A DNA stretch of 64,000 bases from Neobacillus driksii. GTDB taxonomy: Bacteria; Bacillota; Bacilli; Bacillales; Cytobacillaceae. Each line of letters begins with the position of its first letter. The first letter of the stretch is position 1. The translations under genes were made by a program, and so were the position numbers. Positions 62,239 to 64,000 of this stretch are shown here, in pieces. The notes beneath the pieces were generated by a model. It was given only the letters and a program-made list of their open reading frames with translations, ran no database searches and had not been told where the DNA came from. The DNA lies in NCBI RefSeq assembly GCF_013409995.1, contig NZ_JACCBX010000004.1:248001-312000 (forward strand), written 5' to 3'.

Positions 62239-62961
62239 TTATAGAACCTTTTCAAACTGATTAAAAAACTTCTCCATCATATTTCCGAGCTGTTGCTTTT
62301 TTTCCGGTACAATATATGTTGGGCTAATATCCGTATGCGCCAGTAACTTTTGCAGCTGTTTTGATTGATTATAAGATTTGCCACTGGACATTACATGGAT
62401 AATTTTTATTGGAATATCCGTATTGAATTTAATTTTATCTTCCATACCTTGAAGTTCTTGTTCAAGAGTGACTTGGTCCAACTCATGGGCAGCTGTTATT
62501 TCTCTCATTAGCTTTTTATAGAAAAACTTGTGTTCTTTTTCAAGTTCGATATGTTTTTTTAAAGAAAGAATGGGATTTAATAATACGACTGACCTTAATT
62601 GACCCTGCATTTTCTCCATTAATCGAACAGCCACAAGAGCACCCATGCCTTCAGCTATCAGATGAACTTTACTATTAAGAATTTCACTTCTTATTACCTG
62701 CTGATATAGCCTTTGTGCAAGCTCAACAGCATGTTCACTTCCCCAGTTTCGCCCATACAAATTTGAGGAAAAAATAGTATATCCTGATTCTTTCAACTGG
62801 TTGATAATGGACAGTTTACCTTCATTCTGAGTCCAAAAGCATTTACTTTCATCAACAAAATGCCTTTCATCTCCAATTATTAATATTCCAAAACCTGTGG
62901 GCTTTTCAGGGTAATGGATGATATTCCACTGGGTATCCATCTGAAAATTCCGGTTCTCCAT
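62239..62961 (-). CDS. Alpha/beta-hydrolase-like protein with a defective nucleophile elbow (YjaU position)
   Basis: The 240-residue protein has the fold pattern FGILIIGDERHFVDESKCFW...GYTIFSSNLYGRNWGSEHAVEL...KVHLIAEGMGALVAVRLMEKMQGQLRSVVLLNP. Where active enzymes have GHSMGG, this reads AEGMGA, so the nucleophilic serine is replaced by glycine. It may be a binding or scaffold protein. Start ATG 62961 follows AAAGGAG. It occupies the place of B. subtilis yjaU, upstream of the SDR-like gene. Confidence 0.65.
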   Translation of the reverse strand: MENRNFQMDTQWNIIHYPEKPTGFGILIIGDERHFVDESKCFWTQNEGKLSIINQLKESGYTIFSSNLYGRNWGSEHAVELAQRLYQQVIRSEILNSKVHLIAEGMGALVAVRLMEKMQGQLRSVVLLNPILSLKKHIELEKEHKFFYKKLMREITAAHELDQVTLEQELQGMEDKIKFNTDIPIKIIHVMSSGKSYNQSKQLQKLLAHTDISPTYIVPEKKQQLGNMMEKFFNQFEKVL

Positions 62962-63225
62962 CGCTAAATCTCCTTTTACATATTTCCTCAAAATATTGTA
63001 TGTGATTTCACATGAGATGAAAGGGATATAGCCTATTCGGACAATCATACACAAGTGTTTTTATTGTTAAACTTGGTCATTACCACTCCGATAAGCTTCA
63101 AATCGCCTGTTTCTTTAACGAAGCTTATTGTAGAGGGGGCTAGTGTTTTGAATTTTTGCTTTTATTATTTCAATAGCATATGGTAATATTATTAGAGATG
63201 ATAAATAGGGTAGAGGTGAAAGATA

Positions 63226-63411
63226 GTGCGATACTTTTGGACTTTTTTTTGGGTGTTTGTTTTAGTACAAATGCTTTCATATGTAGTTAGTTCAATGACA
63301 GAAGGCGGAGTTTTCAACTTCCAGTCAGGTGCGATAATTTCTGTGGGCGTTTTCATTTTGATTGTTATTGCAACGGCAGTACTTCCTAATGATCCTGTTG
63401 AAAAACACTAA
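63226..63411 (+). CDS. yjzD: DUF2929 two-helix membrane protein YjzD
   Basis: The 61-residue protein MRYFWTFFWVFVLVQMLSYVVSSMTEGGVFNFQSGAIISVGVFILIVIATAVLPNDPVEKH has two membrane helices and matches the DUF2929 (YjzD) pattern. It starts at GTG 63226 behind AGAGGTG. Its gene lies opposite clpB with a shared terminator. Function unknown. Confidence 0.8.
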   Translation: MRYFWTFFWVFVLVQMLSYVVSSMTEGGVFNFQSGAIISVGVFILIVIATAVLPNDPVEKH

Positions 63412-63419
63412 ATAAAGCG

Positions 63420-63453
63420 AAAAAGGTCATCCGTTATACTGGATGACCTTTTT
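63420..63453. terminator. Bidirectional terminator between yjzD and clpB
   Basis: Perfect 13-bp stem AAAAAGGTCATCC / GGATGACCTTTTT with an 8-nt loop. Confidence 0.9.
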
Positions 63454-63460
63454 GGTTTCG

Positions 63461-64000
63461 TTACCTAATAGAAATGGTTAATTCTTCATTTTCTAATGTA
63501 ACACTGATGACGGAGTGGTCATGAATATTACCAGCAATAATGGCCCTAGCGAGTTTTGTCTCGATATTCCGTTGAATAAATCGTTTTAATGGTCTTGCAC
63601 CATAAATAGGGTCGAAGCCATTCACTGCAATGAACTCTTTCGCACTGTCCGTAATGATTACTTCAATATCCTGTTCCTTCAGCCTGCTTTGAAGTTCTTT
63701 CATCATTTTTACAACAATCTCTTTTATTTCTGTTAACGATAAAGGTTTAAACAAGATGGTTTCATCGATTCGATTTAAAAATTCAGGTCGGTAATGACTC
63801 TTTAGTTGTCCTAGAACCTTTTCCCTTGTTGTTTCAGAAATTTCAATTTCATTTTCATTTCGTTCCAATAAGAAATGAGAACCAATATTGGAGGTCATAA
63901 TAATGACTGTATTTTTAAAGTCCACTATTCGTCCTTGTGAATCGGTAATCCTGCCGTCATCAAGTGCCTGCAGGAGAATATTAAAAACCTCTGGATGGGC
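63461..64000 (-). CDS. clpB: ClpB chaperone (C-terminal part)
   Basis: The right edge cuts the gene; 179 C-terminal residues are visible. [41 protein letters not shown] belongs to the second AAA+ domain of ClpB (the equivalent of its sensor-1 region). [14 protein letters not shown] and [28 protein letters not shown] (arginine finger and sensor 2) follow. ClpB disaggregates proteins with DnaK. Clp family members share this end, and ClpC or ClpE are less likely given the tail. Confidence 0.9.
   Translation of the reverse strand, partial: AHPEVFNILLQALDDGRITDSQGRIVDFKNTVIIMTSNIGSHFLLERNENEIEISETTREKVLGQLKSHYRPEFLNRIDETILFKPLSLTEIKEIVVKMMKELQSRLKEQDIEVIITDSAKEFIAVNGFDPIYGARPLKRFIQRNIETKLARAIIAGNIHDHSVISVTLENEELTISIR

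Overview
The window is a low-GC chromosomal segment from an aerobic, endospore-forming member of the Bacillaceae. Supporting evidence: spore genes (spoVIF, a spoVAC-AD-AEb set, CotY/CotZ- and CotO-type coat genes), competence genes (coiA, mecA), a Bacillus-type class IV polyhydroxyalkanoate (PHA) synthase, and a long block collinear with the Bacillus subtilis yja-yjb-yjc region, read here in reverse. A Neobacillus-like genus is my inference; the sequence alone does not fix it.

Layout. 1-8 kb: start of adhE, ppc, an aminotransferase and small orphans, with a FadR-type operator between adhE and ppc. 8.4-8.9 kb: a gene-free, GC-rich composite repeat. 9-19 kb: a sensing and export island with a five-gene operon (secreted protein, ABC ATPase, permease, histidine kinase, response regulator), a second ABC transporter facing it, and a YkoGH-like two-component system followed by two PepSY genes that share a direct-repeat motif upstream. 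19-24 kb: a PHA granule cluster (phaR-like, phasin-like, phaR, phaC) flanked by two alpha/beta hydrolases. 24-30 kb: YitT, UbiB, a lone trpB, an FMN reductase, a PspA pair and a tRNA-Val. 30-35 kb: an SOS-type promoter driving a tiny WYL-like protein, then yjcH, yjcG, yjcF and the helicase yjcD. 34.7-39.7 kb: spore genes.

39.8-64 kb is mostly conserved core: fabI, a CPA2 antiporter, prpE, an RluA-type synthase, nadK, a small (p)ppGpp synthetase, yjbL, yjbK, the truncated globin yjbI, spxH, pepF, coiA, cls, mecA, spx, trpS with its T-box leader, yjbA, yjaZ, fabF, fabH, yjaV- and yjaU-like genes, yjzD and the end of clpB. MecA, Spx and SpxH belong to the ClpXP/ClpCP proteolysis circuit. FabI, FabH and FabF form the FapR-controlled fatty acid module, and FapR-type operators are visible before fabI and fabH.

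Most genes have clear Shine-Dalgarno sequences and strong intrinsic terminators. Many starts given here are internal to the longest open frame because the ribosome binding site sits there. Coordinates, motifs and repeats were read by eye. Family assignments rest on motif recognition, with no database search.
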